This document shows positions 35,697 through 45,051 of a stretch of DNA of 64,000 nt, in pieces. The DNA lies in NCBI RefSeq assembly GCF_017942085.1, contig NZ_JAGKSP010000005.1, forward strand, positions 248,001 through 312,000, in the 5' to 3' direction. Within the stretch, counting starts at the first letter, position 1; each line of letters starts with the position of its first letter. This DNA comes from Paenibacillus lignilyticus. GTDB taxonomy: Bacteria; Bacillota; Bacilli; Paenibacillales; Paenibacillaceae. A model generated the notes under the pieces. It saw only the letters and a list, made by a program, of their open reading frames with translations, was not told the origin of the DNA and searched no databases. The position numbers and the translations under genes are program-made.

Positions 35697-37658
35697 TTAT
35701 TCACGAATCCAAACCAGCATTTCCCCCGGCTTGCGATTACCCCACTGCGTATAAGGAACCGCATAGATACTCTGTTTCTCAAGCTTCAGCGATGAGGTCC
35801 TGTAGAGCGACGCGTTTGCCGGGTCCGAATCTTCTTGGCGAAACCCCTCGGCATGGAGCGCAACGGAATTACCAATATGGACGAGACGAATGTCAGCGTC
35901 TGCAGGAAGAATGAGATTGGGCAGGGATGAACCATTGTCCATTTCCTCAAAACAATACACGAGAGGTCCTCTCTGCAAAGCTACTCGGCCGGCATTAGCG
36001 CGAACGTTCGGATGGGCATAGATGCGCTTAGGTTCCATGTCGAGATCTAGGGAGATGACATCGCCTTCTTGCCAGTCATGAGTCAAGTAGGCGTAGCCTT
36101 GACGGATTTCAGGTTCTACAGGACTGCCGTTCAAGGTGAAAGCGGTTTGGTCCGACCATGACGGAATGCGCATGGCAATGCTGAAGACGCCATTTCCAGC
36201 CGCCGATGCCACGCGAAGACGAACATGGCCATTCCAAGGTAAGCCGCTCTCGAGTCTAAGGCTGACATTGCGACCGGCTAGCGTTAGATTCGTCGTATCT
36301 GTACCGATATACAGATGGGTGTAGAGCACATCCGGACCGGAAGTGAAGATGTACTGCCCGAGTGAGGAGAGAAGGCGCGATATATTCGGCGGGCAGCAGG
36401 CGCAAGCAAACCATTTTTGCCGGACGGACTTAATGTGATGTTTGCCTGGATTTCCTCTTCCTGCAGCAGGAAACACTTCAAGTGGATTGACGTAGAAAAA
36501 GCTCTTTCCGTCGATAGCCAGCGCTGCCGTAACCGTATTATAGAGTGCACGTTCCATCACATCACCGTATTCGCCGCTTGGTTCCAACTGCAGCATTCTT
36601 CTTGCGAAGAAGATTAGTCCGATCGATGCGCAGGTCTCGGAATAGTTCGTGTCATTGGGCAAGTCGTAGTCGAACGTGAACGCTTCGCCGTGATGCGTTG
36701 AACCGATACTTCCGGTTATATACATTTGCTTGTGCACTACATTGCTCCATAACCGCTTGCATGCAGCCAATAAACTTTCATCTCCCAGATGAAGAGCAAG
36801 ATCGGCCATTGCGGCGTACATGTAGACCGCTCTAACCGCATGACCTGTTGCTGCTTCTTGTTCGCGTACCGGCTTATGGGCTTGCAAATACCGCAGATCC
36901 TGATGGTTATTCTGCACAACTCCAGGTGACCAATGGCTGATTCGACCGCGTTTCTCCCATTCCTCTACCAAGTAATTCGGCTGTTGCCCGCGCTCTTCAA
37001 TGAGGAAGCTGGCCAGCTTCAAATAGTTCTCTTCTCCGGTGACTTCATAGAGCTTGACGAGTGCCAGTTCGATCTCCTGATGTCCATCATATCCGCGCAG
37101 CTGACCCGGATCATCCCCGAATTGGCCATCGATATGATCGGCCAATCGCTTGGCTACGCTCAGCAGAGCCGACTTACCGGTTCCTTGATAATAGGCTACG
37201 GCTGCTTCGATAAGATGGCCGGCCGTGTACATTTCATGGCAGTCCATCAAATTGGTCCAACGATTGCCAGGCTCGGCAATCGCGAAGTAGGTGTTCAAAT
37301 AACCGTCTTCCTGTTGGGCGGAGGCAATTAGCGCGATCGCCTCGTCGGCAATAAGCTCCAGATCCGCATCCGGTGTAACTGCAAGGGAGTAACCGACAGC
37401 TTCCAGCCATTTGTAGATATCCGTATCTTGAAAAACAAAACCTCCGAAGTTTCCTGCTTCCAGCCCTGCAGCTATACGAAAGTTGCGTATCACGTGGCTG
37501 GGCTCCGCAGATTCAATTCGATCGTTCATCGCTTCCCATTGATAGGGAAGGACCGTATCTCGAATGAGATTTACGAAAGAAGACCAATATTGATCTTGGA
37601 TATGAACGGCACGAAGATCTAGTGGTGAAGAAGAGGCAAGACTATGCTCGGTATTCAT
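35697..37658 (-). CDS. Glycoside hydrolase family 127 protein (beta-L-arabinofuranosidase type)
   Basis: A cytosolic exo-acting glycosidase of 653 residues that removes beta-L-arabinofuranose residues or related sugars. GH127/DUF1680 landmarks are EDGYLNTYFAIAEPGNRW, LMDCHEMYTAGHLIEAA, YSETCASIGLIFFARRML and FACACCPPNISRLL. These hold the Glu/Cys cluster used for zinc and catalysis in characterised members. ATG 37658 follows AAAGGAG and yields MNTEHSL; the longer frame has no ribosome site. No signal peptide is present. It is divergent from an AraC regulator, which probably senses the sugar. The exact substrate is not known. Confidence 0.92.
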   Translation of the reverse strand: MNTEHSLASSSPLDLRAVHIQDQYWSSFVNLIRDTVLPYQWEAMNDRIESAEPSHVIRNFRIAAGLEAGNFGGFVFQDTDIYKWLEAVGYSLAVTPDADLELIADEAIALIASAQQEDGYLNTYFAIAEPGNRWTNLMDCHEMYTAGHLIEAAVAYYQGTGKSALLSVAKRLADHIDGQFGDDPGQLRGYDGHQEIELALVKLYEVTGEENYLKLASFLIEERGQQPNYLVEEWEKRGRISHWSPGVVQNNHQDLRYLQAHKPVREQEAATGHAVRAVYMYAAMADLALHLGDESLLAACKRLWSNVVHKQMYITGSIGSTHHGEAFTFDYDLPNDTNYSETCASIGLIFFARRMLQLEPSGEYGDVMERALYNTVTAALAIDGKSFFYVNPLEVFPAAGRGNPGKHHIKSVRQKWFACACCPPNISRLLSSLGQYIFTSGPDVLYTHLYIGTDTTNLTLAGRNVSLRLESGLPWNGHVRLRVASAAGNGVFSIAMRIPSWSDQTAFTLNGSPVEPEIRQGYAYLTHDWQEGDVISLDLDMEPKRIYAHPNVRANAGRVALQRGPLVYCFEEMDNGSSLPNLILPADADIRLVHIGNSVALHAEGFRQEDSDPANASLYRTSSLKLEKQSIYAVPYTQWGNRKPGEMLVWIRE

Positions 37659-37799
37659 AGGTGGTTTCGCTCCTTTAGTTGAACTTGCAAATCTATCATA
37701 ATGGAAGAGGGAATTGGCTGTCGGTAGACGAACTAGTAGATTAGGTGTCAAAAACTGACTTCATTTCAATGAACTCGCCAAGATAGGAGTTGCTGACGA

Positions 37800-38612
37800 T
37801 TGCTTCCGCTTTATTTACATGAACCTTACCGTCTGGTAATGGGCGGTCAGTTTATGTCCGATGAAACATGGTCTCATATGGATCGGACGATATATGATTA
37901 TGAACTGATTATTGGCGTTTCCGGAGTGGTGTTCATGGAAGCCGATGGTCTGATGTATGAGGTGAAAGCAGGGGATATCCTATTCCTGATGCCCGGAGAG
38001 CGACATCGCGGGTACCGGCTGTCTTCGCCGGGGGTGTCTTTCTATTGGTTTCATTTTCATCTGCCCGAAACGCTGGGGACTGAACCGTTACGCTCCGTAC
38101 CTCGTTATGCGGAATGCTCGAATCAAAGCCGGGTCCATATATTAGCCCGGCAATTACTTCATGCTGCCAATGGCGGCTACCGGATTCCGCGAGCGGGGGA
38201 CTATTTTCTGACCTGCCTGCTGATTGAATTGGCGGAGCAGCTAGAGCATTCGAATGAACTGGAAGCGATGGACCCGAGGCTTCCGCAACTGCTGGAGTGG
38301 ACGCGCCTTCACGCGTTGGATCGCGATATTTCCGTTGAGCGGATTGCAGCTCATCTGGGCTATAACAAAGATTATCTCTCTCGGATGTTCAAGCAGAGAT
38401 TCGGTTCCGGTCTTCTTACCTATATCCACCACATCAAGCTGGAGACCGCGAAGGAGATCCTCGCAGACTCGAAGCTGCATATCAAAGAAGTGGCTGTACA
38501 GGTAGGCATCCATGATGACAAACAGTTTGCCAAATGGTTCAAACGATTATCCGGCGTGACGCCGACGGCTTATCGGGAAGCTTTTGCACGGACGAGGTTA
38601 AATAAGCCATAA
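37800..38612 (+). CDS. AraC-family regulator next to GH127
   Basis: A 270-residue regulator with an N-terminal cupin (EVKAGDILFLMPGERHRGY, about residues 58-76) that would bind a sugar. Two helix-turn-helix motifs lie in the C-terminal 100 residues (ISVERIAAHLGYNKDYLSRM and IKEVAVQVGIHDDKQFAKWF). Start is TTG 37800 with GGAG about ten bases upstream. It diverges from the GH127 gene, the usual layout for a local sugar regulon. It also precedes a GNAT gene by 11 bases. Confidence 0.9.
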   Translation: MLPLYLHEPYRLVMGGQFMSDETWSHMDRTIYDYELIIGVSGVVFMEADGLMYEVKAGDILFLMPGERHRGYRLSSPGVSFYWFHFHLPETLGTEPLRSVPRYAECSNQSRVHILARQLLHAANGGYRIPRAGDYFLTCLLIELAEQLEHSNELEAMDPRLPQLLEWTRLHALDRDISVERIAAHLGYNKDYLSRMFKQRFGSGLLTYIHHIKLETAKEILADSKLHIKEVAVQVGIHDDKQFAKWFKRLSGVTPTAYREAFARTRLNKP

Positions 38613-38623
38613 AGGGTGATTAG

Positions 38624-39118
38624 ATGATTACAGTGAGACCTATGGAGCAGGATGATTTTGAGTTTCTGATGGATATGCATTATGAGTCGATTCATATTCC
38701 GGAAGGCAAGCCGCCTAAACACGAGCTTCTGAATGTACCTGCAATCAAGAAATACAGCGAGGGGTGGGGCAGAAGAGGGGATCGAGCTTTAATCGCATGG
38801 GACGATACGAAAGCAGTCGGCGCAGTTTGGTTTCGTTTATTCGATGAAACGGAGAAAGGCTACGGATTCGTTGATTGTGATACACCTGAATTAGGAATCG
38901 CAGTACTGCCTGATGTCAGAGGACAGGGCATTGGTAGCCGGCTAATAAACGAGATCATGCTGCTAGCTAAGTTTGACGGCTATAAGTCTCTTTCCTTGAG
39001 CGTCGACCCAGACAATCAAGCAGCGGTTTATATGTATGAAAAGCTTGGATTTGAGTATTGGGGGATGTGTGGGACTTCTTGGACGATGCAGGTAACTCTT
39101 AAAGACTCCTCCGATTGA
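38624..39118 (+). CDS. GNAT N-acetyltransferase
   Basis: A 164-residue acetyltransferase with a standard core: LGIAVLPDVRGQGIGSRLIN holds motif A (R-G-Q-G-I-G-S), and YMYEKLGFEYWGM is the C-terminal motif B. The N-terminal part (ITVRPMEQDDFEFLMDMHYE) is typical. The ATG follows AAAGGGTG. The substrate is unknown. It could be co-transcribed with the AraC gene and is convergent with germination operon 2. Confidence 0.87.
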   Translation: MITVRPMEQDDFEFLMDMHYESIHIPEGKPPKHELLNVPAIKKYSEGWGRRGDRALIAWDDTKAVGAVWFRLFDETEKGYGFVDCDTPELGIAVLPDVRGQGIGSRLINEIMLLAKFDGYKSLSLSVDPDNQAAVYMYEKLGFEYWGMCGTSWTMQVTLKDSSD

Positions 39119-39123
39119 TTTAT

Positions 39124-40209
39124 TTAAATCTTGGACATACGTTTTCTAATGCTGCCGATCATCCATAACAGCAGCGGGATACCGATAAGGAAGATGGGAA
39201 AAACGACATTTTTCCAGAAGCCGGAGAAGTCGATTTGGGATTCGTCCACATTACGAGGAAACAGCGCAATTGCAAATACGAGAACACCGACGATCCAAAG
39301 CAAATACCGCCATTTGCGAAAATGAAACAATTGAGCAGTCCCGTAGCTTGCCATGAACATATAGATGCTGACTTTGATGAAAACGGTGAAGCTCATCCCG
39401 ACAACCAAGAAAATATCGAGGTTTTGAACAAACTCCATGACGGAAATGTATTGACTGATGGAATAGACAGGGTAAACCAGCTTGCCCGGAACGGTATTGC
39501 CTAATATCATCAATAAGTCGACGACACTGTTCAGTAGGATGAATCCGGCGATCCCTACACCCCATAAACCGGAGGATACCGCCTTCCCTTTATCCGTAAG
39601 AAAGGCAACCAGCATCACGATCATGACCGATTCGCTCATGAACGAAGCCGCCGGTGCGCTCCCTGTTATCACCGGGATCCAGCCCTCTGTGGGTTTGAGC
39701 GGGAGGAGACGATCCAGGTGCAAATCTTTAAGAGATAGGATTCTGAACAATAGGATGTTAAAGAGGATGAGAGGTCCGATGACCTCGCTGCAGCGTCCGA
39801 CGATATGGATGCCACCGTGTACCGCATACAGGATGACTAACAAGATAAATAAGATGATGACCCATAATGGAGTCAGCACGAACAAGGCCATATGAACGAA
39901 GTCCGCGTATTGTCGCAGGATGAAGCCGGCTACGGCAATCCACAGAAGCAGGTACACGAATATAAGTGTCTTGCCTAACCATTTCCCTATAATTTTCGGT
40001 ACAAATTCGACGAACGTATCCTCTGGATAGAGAAGGCTTAGCTTTACCCCGATATAGGTAACAAGCAAGGAAGCCAGAATAGCCAATAGGATGGCCAGCG
40101 GTGCGCCTTGCTTGGCCGCTTTGAAAGTCGGACTGAGTGTCAGCATGAGCGTCATGCCGACCTCCATCGAGAACAACAGCCAGAACAATTGATATTTCGT
40201 CAGCTTCAT
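39124..40209 (-). CDS. Germinant receptor permease, GerB family (operon 2)
   Basis: A 361-residue permease-like subunit with about ten membrane helices, start LTKYQLFWLLFSMEVGMTLML and the family's RLLPLKPTEGWIPVITGS loop. GAGCTC-rich upstream sequence contains AAGGAGCTC near the ATG. It closes the second germination operon, 18 bases after the Ger(x)C gene. Similarity in layout to the operon at 32017 suggests an ancestral duplication or separate receptors for different germinants. Confidence 0.92.
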   Translation of the reverse strand: MKLTKYQLFWLLFSMEVGMTLMLTLSPTFKAAKQGAPLAILLAILASLLVTYIGVKLSLLYPEDTFVEFVPKIIGKWLGKTLIFVYLLLWIAVAGFILRQYADFVHMALFVLTPLWVIILFILLVILYAVHGGIHIVGRCSEVIGPLILFNILLFRILSLKDLHLDRLLPLKPTEGWIPVITGSAPAASFMSESVMIVMLVAFLTDKGKAVSSGLWGVGIAGFILLNSVVDLLMILGNTVPGKLVYPVYSISQYISVMEFVQNLDIFLVVGMSFTVFIKVSIYMFMASYGTAQLFHFRKWRYLLWIVGVLVFAIALFPRNVDESQIDFSGFWKNVVFPIFLIGIPLLLWMIGSIRKRMSKI

Positions 40210-40227
40210 CTTAGAGCTCCTTACGGA

Positions 40228-41379
40228 TTATTCAATATTGGGAGGCGGCCCTTGGAGCCCAATTCGCCGAAGTTTCACATGCGAATGAACGGTAACTTTC
40301 GCATCGGAGAACGCTTGCTCCCAGTTGGATTTCAATGCAGCCCAATCTTCGGGATGCTGTCGATTGAGCGCTTTTCCAAAATGGAACACATCCACTTTAA
40401 ACTGCTTTTGTGCTTTTTGAATCGCATTCCAAACGGCCGTTTCGATATGATGGTTCAGCTCGGTCTCGTATAAGCGCAAATGTTCGGGATTTCGAAGATC
40501 TAATGCCGGAATGCTCTCGAGTACGACTCCGTTGCCTTTCAAGTCGACTTCAATGTTCACTCGACCGTCCTCGACTGCTGTACGGATCTCATTATTCGGG
40601 TTTCGGACATTTGCGTTGAACGTACCTTTACCGTCAGACAAAACCACTGTGACCGGAATGTTATCCGTTTCGCCGGTCACCCATAATCGGTAAACGGATT
40701 CCAATCGATCGAAATAACCGGCTAATTGCTCCTTACGGTTAAGAATAGCTCGTCCGTATAATTGAATCGTTTTTTTTCGGAGTTTCGTATCGTATATGAT
40801 TTCAACGGCAGGAAGAGTCGGACCGCTTCCTTCCACGTTTTGTTCGATTAACAGCTCCAGCAACGAGTTGCCGGTTCTCTTGCCAATACTATGTCTTAAT
40901 TTAGATAGGGCAATAGCAGGCATCTTCTCAAGCGGGTAGGACATTTGCATAAACGAAAGGGCGGATCCGCCTTTCACGACCCATATATCCGATTTGAGCC
41001 GGCTGTCGGGGTCACGAGTTACCGAGTCCATGAGGTTCGAGATGCCGACCTTTGCCATTTCTTCTCCGATGTAGATGTTATTGCGATGACCGCGGGTTAT
41101 TTTTCGCGACAGCTTTAACTGCAAATCTAATAGACAGGTAGACACCGTGGTTCCGATGCCGGTTTCGATAAAGTACGATTGTTTCTCGCCACCGCCAGCT
41201 TCTCCGGTCTTCGTCGGAATCATGAATTGCCCAATCAGCAATAGCTTGCCATCCCCTAGCCAATCTACGCCGGAACCGAGCTCGAATAACCGGTCGTTCA
41301 ATTCACGGCGATCCCAGCATCCGGTTAATAGAAGCAGGCAAATGATGGCCGCCAGCAAGCCAGGTCGTTTGCTCCGCAT
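40228..41379 (-). CDS. Germinant receptor lipoprotein, Ger(x)C family (operon 2)
   Basis: A 383-residue lipoprotein with signal LLAAIICLLLLTGCWDRREL and the G-C-W-D-R-R-E-L-N signature after the lipobox Cys. It also has RGHRNNIYIGEEMAKVG and the terminal NAIQKAQKQFKVDVFHFGKA element seen in the family. The start is two bases from the stop of the A gene, so the operon is tightly packed (A-C-B). Function in germinant recognition is inferred from the family. Confidence 0.92.
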   Translation of the reverse strand: MRSKRPGLLAAIICLLLLTGCWDRRELNDRLFELGSGVDWLGDGKLLLIGQFMIPTKTGEAGGGEKQSYFIETGIGTTVSTCLLDLQLKLSRKITRGHRNNIYIGEEMAKVGISNLMDSVTRDPDSRLKSDIWVVKGGSALSFMQMSYPLEKMPAIALSKLRHSIGKRTGNSLLELLIEQNVEGSGPTLPAVEIIYDTKLRKKTIQLYGRAILNRKEQLAGYFDRLESVYRLWVTGETDNIPVTVVLSDGKGTFNANVRNPNNEIRTAVEDGRVNIEVDLKGNGVVLESIPALDLRNPEHLRLYETELNHHIETAVWNAIQKAQKQFKVDVFHFGKALNRQHPEDWAALKSNWEQAFSDAKVTVHSHVKLRRIGLQGPPPNIE

Positions 41380-41380
41380 A

Positions 41381-42874
41381 TTACCTCCGTGTAGCTTTTT
41401 TGATTATTGAGGTTTTTGGTGAAAACTTCTTCCACCAGGGAACGCGTATGAGAACGTCCTTGATTTGATCCGGCTGGAAAGGAGCGATAGGTGACAAATA
41501 GGGAACTCCGAACGACTCCAACTTCGCCATATGGACTAAGATAATCAGTGTCCCCATGGCGATTCCATACAAGCCAAGCGCTCCGGAAATAAGCAGAAGC
41601 GGAAACCGAAGGATGCGAAAAGGAATGCTCATGTTATAACGGGGAATGGCGAAGGACGCGATCCCGGTTAATGAGACGATGATGACCATCGGCGCCGATA
41701 CGATTCCCGCCTGGACCGCTGCTTCTCCGATAACCAGGGCACCGACGATGCTAACGGCAGAACCTACGGCTTTGGGCAGGCGCACGCCTGCCTCGCGTAA
41801 GCCTTCGAACAGAAATTCCATCAGAAGGGCTTCGATGACGCCCGGGAACGGAACGCCTTCGCGAGCTGACGTGATGCTCAGCAAGAAGTTCGTAGGAAGC
41901 AGCTGCGGATGAAACGTCGTAATTGCGACATACATCGAAGGCAGGTACAAGGAAATAGTGAACAAAATAAATCGGGTCCACCTAACCAGCGTGGCATAGA
42001 TGAATCGTTCATAGTAATCCTCGACGGCTTGAAATGCCGTCCAGAACGTGATCGGAACGATTAAGGCCAGCGGCGTTCCATCGGTTAGAATCGCGACTCT
42101 TCCTTCCATCAAGCTGGCTGCCACGATATCCGGGCGTTCCGTATTCATGACTTGCGGGAAAGGACTAAATGATGTATCTTCAATGAATTCTTCGATATAA
42201 CCGGATTCCAGGACGATATCCATTTGAATGTCGGACATTCGCTGTTTGACGAGTTCCACCAAGTCATGACGCGCTTTTCCTTCTATGTAGGCGATAATGA
42301 GTTTGGTCTTGGAATACGTTCCAAGCGTAACAGAGACAAACTTAAGTTGTGGCGATTGAATTCTTCGACGCAGGAGACTTGTATTGGTTAGAAGGGTCTC
42401 GGTAAAGCTTTCCCTAGGCCCGCGGATGGCCACCTCGTTAGCCGGTTCTTCGACTCCCCGGTGCTCGGAGCCGGACATATCCAGAATAATCGCTTCCGAC
42501 TCGCCTTCAACGATCACTACCAGACATGCTCTCAAGACCGATTCGACGATGACTTGTAGACGGCTTTCGTTCCGGATCGGCCGTACGACGGCAAAATGCT
42601 CTTGCAAAATCGGGAAGTCGACCGTATCTTTGCCAGCGGGGGTACCGCTTTTCTCTAGTAGCCAGGATTGAAAGAGCGGCGACTTGATTTCGTTCTTATC
42701 GATCATGCCGTCAACGTAAACCATGAGAATCGTGCAAGTGTCGGACAAATTAACCCGTTGAAAGATGATGTCGAAGCAGTGCTCGAATAATTGACGCAGC
42801 AGCGCTTCATTCTCGGCCAAGTCGGAGCTGATTGATTCCCGGGGATAGGAAACAGGATTTCGAGAGGCGATCAA
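41381..42874 (-). CDS. Spore germination protein, GerA-type subunit A (operon 2)
   Basis: A 497-residue subunit with the family segment EEPANEVAIRGPRESFTETL and SGYIEEFIEDTSFSPFPQVM in the soluble half, then membrane helices (FTISLYLPSMYVAITTFHPQ, GSAVSIVGALVIGEAAVQAG). Start is TTG 42874 with GAGGGAG about ten bases upstream. The GSAVSIVGALVIGEAAVQAG stretch is identical to that in the paralogue at 32017, underlining common origin. Confidence 0.92.
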   Translation of the reverse strand: MIASRNPVSYPRESISSDLAENEALLRQLFEHCFDIIFQRVNLSDTCTILMVYVDGMIDKNEIKSPLFQSWLLEKSGTPAGKDTVDFPILQEHFAVVRPIRNESRLQVIVESVLRACLVVIVEGESEAIILDMSGSEHRGVEEPANEVAIRGPRESFTETLLTNTSLLRRRIQSPQLKFVSVTLGTYSKTKLIIAYIEGKARHDLVELVKQRMSDIQMDIVLESGYIEEFIEDTSFSPFPQVMNTERPDIVAASLMEGRVAILTDGTPLALIVPITFWTAFQAVEDYYERFIYATLVRWTRFILFTISLYLPSMYVAITTFHPQLLPTNFLLSITSAREGVPFPGVIEALLMEFLFEGLREAGVRLPKAVGSAVSIVGALVIGEAAVQAGIVSAPMVIIVSLTGIASFAIPRYNMSIPFRILRFPLLLISGALGLYGIAMGTLIILVHMAKLESFGVPYLSPIAPFQPDQIKDVLIRVPWWKKFSPKTSIIKKATRR

Positions 42875-42948
42875 GTCGTCACAGCTCCCTCAATTTTTCC
42901 ATATTATGCTACGCAATGCGATCCATTATACCGTTAAGTGGATATAGA

Positions 42949-42981
42949 AAAAGGCTGCCGACTGTAATCGGTAGCCTTTAA
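42949..42981 (-). terminator. Terminator of the NfeD-SPFH unit
   Basis: AAAGGCTACCGA pairs with TCGG-AGCC-TTT (one mismatch, minus-strand reading) after the SPFH gene, followed by a T-rich run. Confidence 0.6.
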
Positions 42982-43012
42982 CACGCAATAGGGGAAAACG
43001 TACCTGCATCAT

Positions 43013-43948
43013 TTATTTGGGATTGGTAATATCGAATATTTTACCGATCATTCCGGCGGAACCGAGCGCATTCACGGCGTCCGTTGGAATAAAGATCGTA
43101 GTAGCTCGACCCTCCGCCATTTGACTGAGCGCCTCGAAGGATTTATAGGCGAGTATTTGGGCATCCAGACCGGCTACTTTAATAGCCTCGATTCTTGCTC
43201 GTTCCGCGTTTGCGACATGCTTAATGGCTTCCGACTTTCCGATCGCTTCCAGCTCCTGCGCTTTCTGCTTGGCTTCCGCATCCAAGATCTGACGCTGTTT
43301 CTCCGCTTCCGCAGCAAGGACGACCGCAGCTCTCTGCGCCTCAGCACGCAATACGGTGGATTGCTTCTCACCTTCGGCCTGCAGGATGATAGCACGTTTC
43401 TCGCGCTCCGCCCGCATTTGTTTCTCCATCGAATTCTGAATATCGGCAGGAATGGCCAATTGCAGCACCTCGACGCGCTCGATTCGCACACCCCAATTCT
43501 CCGATGCCTGGTCGAGAACCAGACGCAGATCCGTTTGGATACGGTCACGGTTGGAGAGGATTTCGTCCAATTCCATCTTGCCAATCGTCGCGCGCAGCGC
43601 TGATGCTACGATATTATGTATACCTCCAACGTAATTGGCAATGCCGTAAGTCGCGAGCTTCGGATCAACAACACTGAAGAACGTGGCAAGCTCTATGCCG
43701 ATCGCAACATTATCCTTCGTTATGACGGATTGAGAGGGCACCGTTTCTTGATGTATACGAAGATCATGGCGAAGCCGAATCTTATCGATGACCGGGATAA
43801 TCAAGTTCACTCCGGCATGAAGCGTTTTATTGTATTTTCCCAGTCTCTCCACAATCGCAACGGTTTGCTGCGGAATTATGCGAATCCCCTTGATTACGAT
43901 GGCAACGACTACGGCCAATATAACGATAAATACGATAATGCCGACCAA
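43013..43948 (-). CDS. SPFH/band-7 stomatin-like membrane protein (QmcA type)
   Basis: A membrane microdomain scaffold of 311 residues. An N-terminal anchor (GIIVFIVILAVVVAIVIKGI) leads into the SPFH domain (VERLGKYNKTLHAGVNLIIP, TKDNVAIGIELATFFSVVDP). A long Ala/Glu coiled coil follows (about 180-250) and a C-terminal tail. The domain order and length match QmcA/stomatin rather than flotillin. It is eight bases after an NfeD gene, the classic partner whose OB-fold tail binds SPFH proteins. A role in membrane organisation and quality control is known for the family. Confidence 0.92.
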   Translation of the reverse strand: MVGIIVFIVILAVVVAIVIKGIRIIPQQTVAIVERLGKYNKTLHAGVNLIIPVIDKIRLRHDLRIHQETVPSQSVITKDNVAIGIELATFFSVVDPKLATYGIANYVGGIHNIVASALRATIGKMELDEILSNRDRIQTDLRLVLDQASENWGVRIERVEVLQLAIPADIQNSMEKQMRAEREKRAIILQAEGEKQSTVLRAEAQRAAVVLAAEAEKQRQILDAEAKQKAQELEAIGKSEAIKHVANAERARIEAIKVAGLDAQILAYKSFEALSQMAEGRATTIFIPTDAVNALGSAGMIGKIFDITNPK

Positions 43949-43955
43949 TCTGCAT

Positions 43956-44381
43956 CTACTCCTTTGTCACGATTAATTTGGTAACTCGGACCTCTGCGAC
44001 AATAACTTTATTTCCTTCTTCAATCTTTTCATTAGCAACCGCGGACCATATTTCGCCATGAAGCTTGACCAAACCGGCCTCATCCGGAGATATGGTCTGC
44101 ACGACAAATGCCTCTTGACCCACTAAATAATCGGATAGCTGGGGGATCATGGACTTCGAGGTCGAAGGGATCAATTTACGAAGGAGCGGCAGCAAGAAGA
44201 TATACATAAGGGCAATGGCGACAACAAAGGTGAAGCATTGAACCAGTATCGGGAGACCGGCAAGTGCGGTAATCATGGTGAGGATGGATGCGGCGGCAAG
44301 GAGTAGAAAATAGAACGTCCCCGTATGCAGCTCGATCAGTACGAGCACGGCGGTCAGAATCAGCCAAGCTAACGCGTACAT
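43956..44381 (-). CDS. NfeD family protein
   Basis: A 141-residue membrane protein of the short NfeD (NfeD1b-like) type, without the ClpP-like protease domain. Two or three hydrophobic helices occupy residues 1-75 (LAWLILTAVLVLIELHTGTF, LVQCFTFVVAIALMYIFLLP). A beta-rich OB-fold tail follows (LVGQEAFVVQTISPDEAGLV, GEIWSAVANEKIEEGNKVIV). GAAGGAGG precedes the ATG. It is paired with the SPFH gene downstream. Confidence 0.92.
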   Translation of the reverse strand: MYALAWLILTAVLVLIELHTGTFYFLLLAAASILTMITALAGLPILVQCFTFVVAIALMYIFLLPLLRKLIPSTSKSMIPQLSDYLVGQEAFVVQTISPDEAGLVKLHGEIWSAVANEKIEEGNKVIVAEVRVTKLIVTKE

Positions 44382-44666
44382 GAATCTCCTCCTTCACAAA
44401 GCGTCCATTTCTATTCCTATGTTTCTACTTCTTGTTCAGAACATCGGCAAGCGATATTTGCCAATAAAATCCTGCAAAAGGTTGTCTCATCCCCTATACT
44501 AATAGAGTAAAACAACGAAGCAGAATGAGGACATGTCACCGGGACATCTTAATGCCAAGGAGTACATTCGCGTTAAGACGTACAAGAGGCTTTCGCCGAC
44601 GGCACGTTATCTGCTTCATGTCGAGTGGGACATGATTTGAGCTTATTTATACTAGGAGGGTACAGC

Positions 44667-45038
44667 GTGGAGGTTTTTGCAGACTATTTAGACGGAATTG
44701 AAAACCCGCAGCATCGGGCTCGGACGGAAGAAGTTTTGGAGTGGGTAGCCAAAACATTTCCGGGGCTGGAGCCTAAATTCGCATGGAAACAGCCCATGTA
44801 TACCGATCATGGCACTTTTATTATTGGCTTCAGCATATCCAAACAACATTTGGCGGTTGCTCCTGAGAAAGCGGGGATGAATCAGTTTGCTGATCGGATT
44901 AAGCAGGCTGGCTATGATCAAACCAAGCTGTTATTTCGTATTGGATGGGATAGTCCGGTAAATTATGAGTTGCTGGAGCAAATTATCGAATTTAATCGCA
45001 TGGATAAAGCAGATTGCTCCACTTTCTGGCGAATATAA
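44667..45038 (+). CDS. DUF1801/YdhG-like putative iron chaperone
   Basis: A 123-residue protein of the Fra/YdhG-type fold. Family landmarks are FAWKQPMYTDHGTFIIGFSI, KQHLAVAPEKAGMNQFADRI and TKLLFRIGWDSPVNYELLEQI. GTG 44667 follows CTAGGAGGG by eight bases. Some members bind iron, but the role is poorly known. It precedes the dehydrogenase gene by 13 bases and may be its operon partner. Confidence 0.87.
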   Translation: MEVFADYLDGIENPQHRARTEEVLEWVAKTFPGLEPKFAWKQPMYTDHGTFIIGFSISKQHLAVAPEKAGMNQFADRIKQAGYDQTKLLFRIGWDSPVNYELLEQIIEFNRMDKADCSTFWRI

Positions 45039-45051
45039 GGAGGTGCCGGGG

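Noticed and set aside
44533-44640. A 36-codon open frame with ATG before the DUF1801 gene
   Set aside because: The ribosome-like GAGG is only two bases from the ATG, the composition is not protein-like and no relation to a known small protein is apparent.
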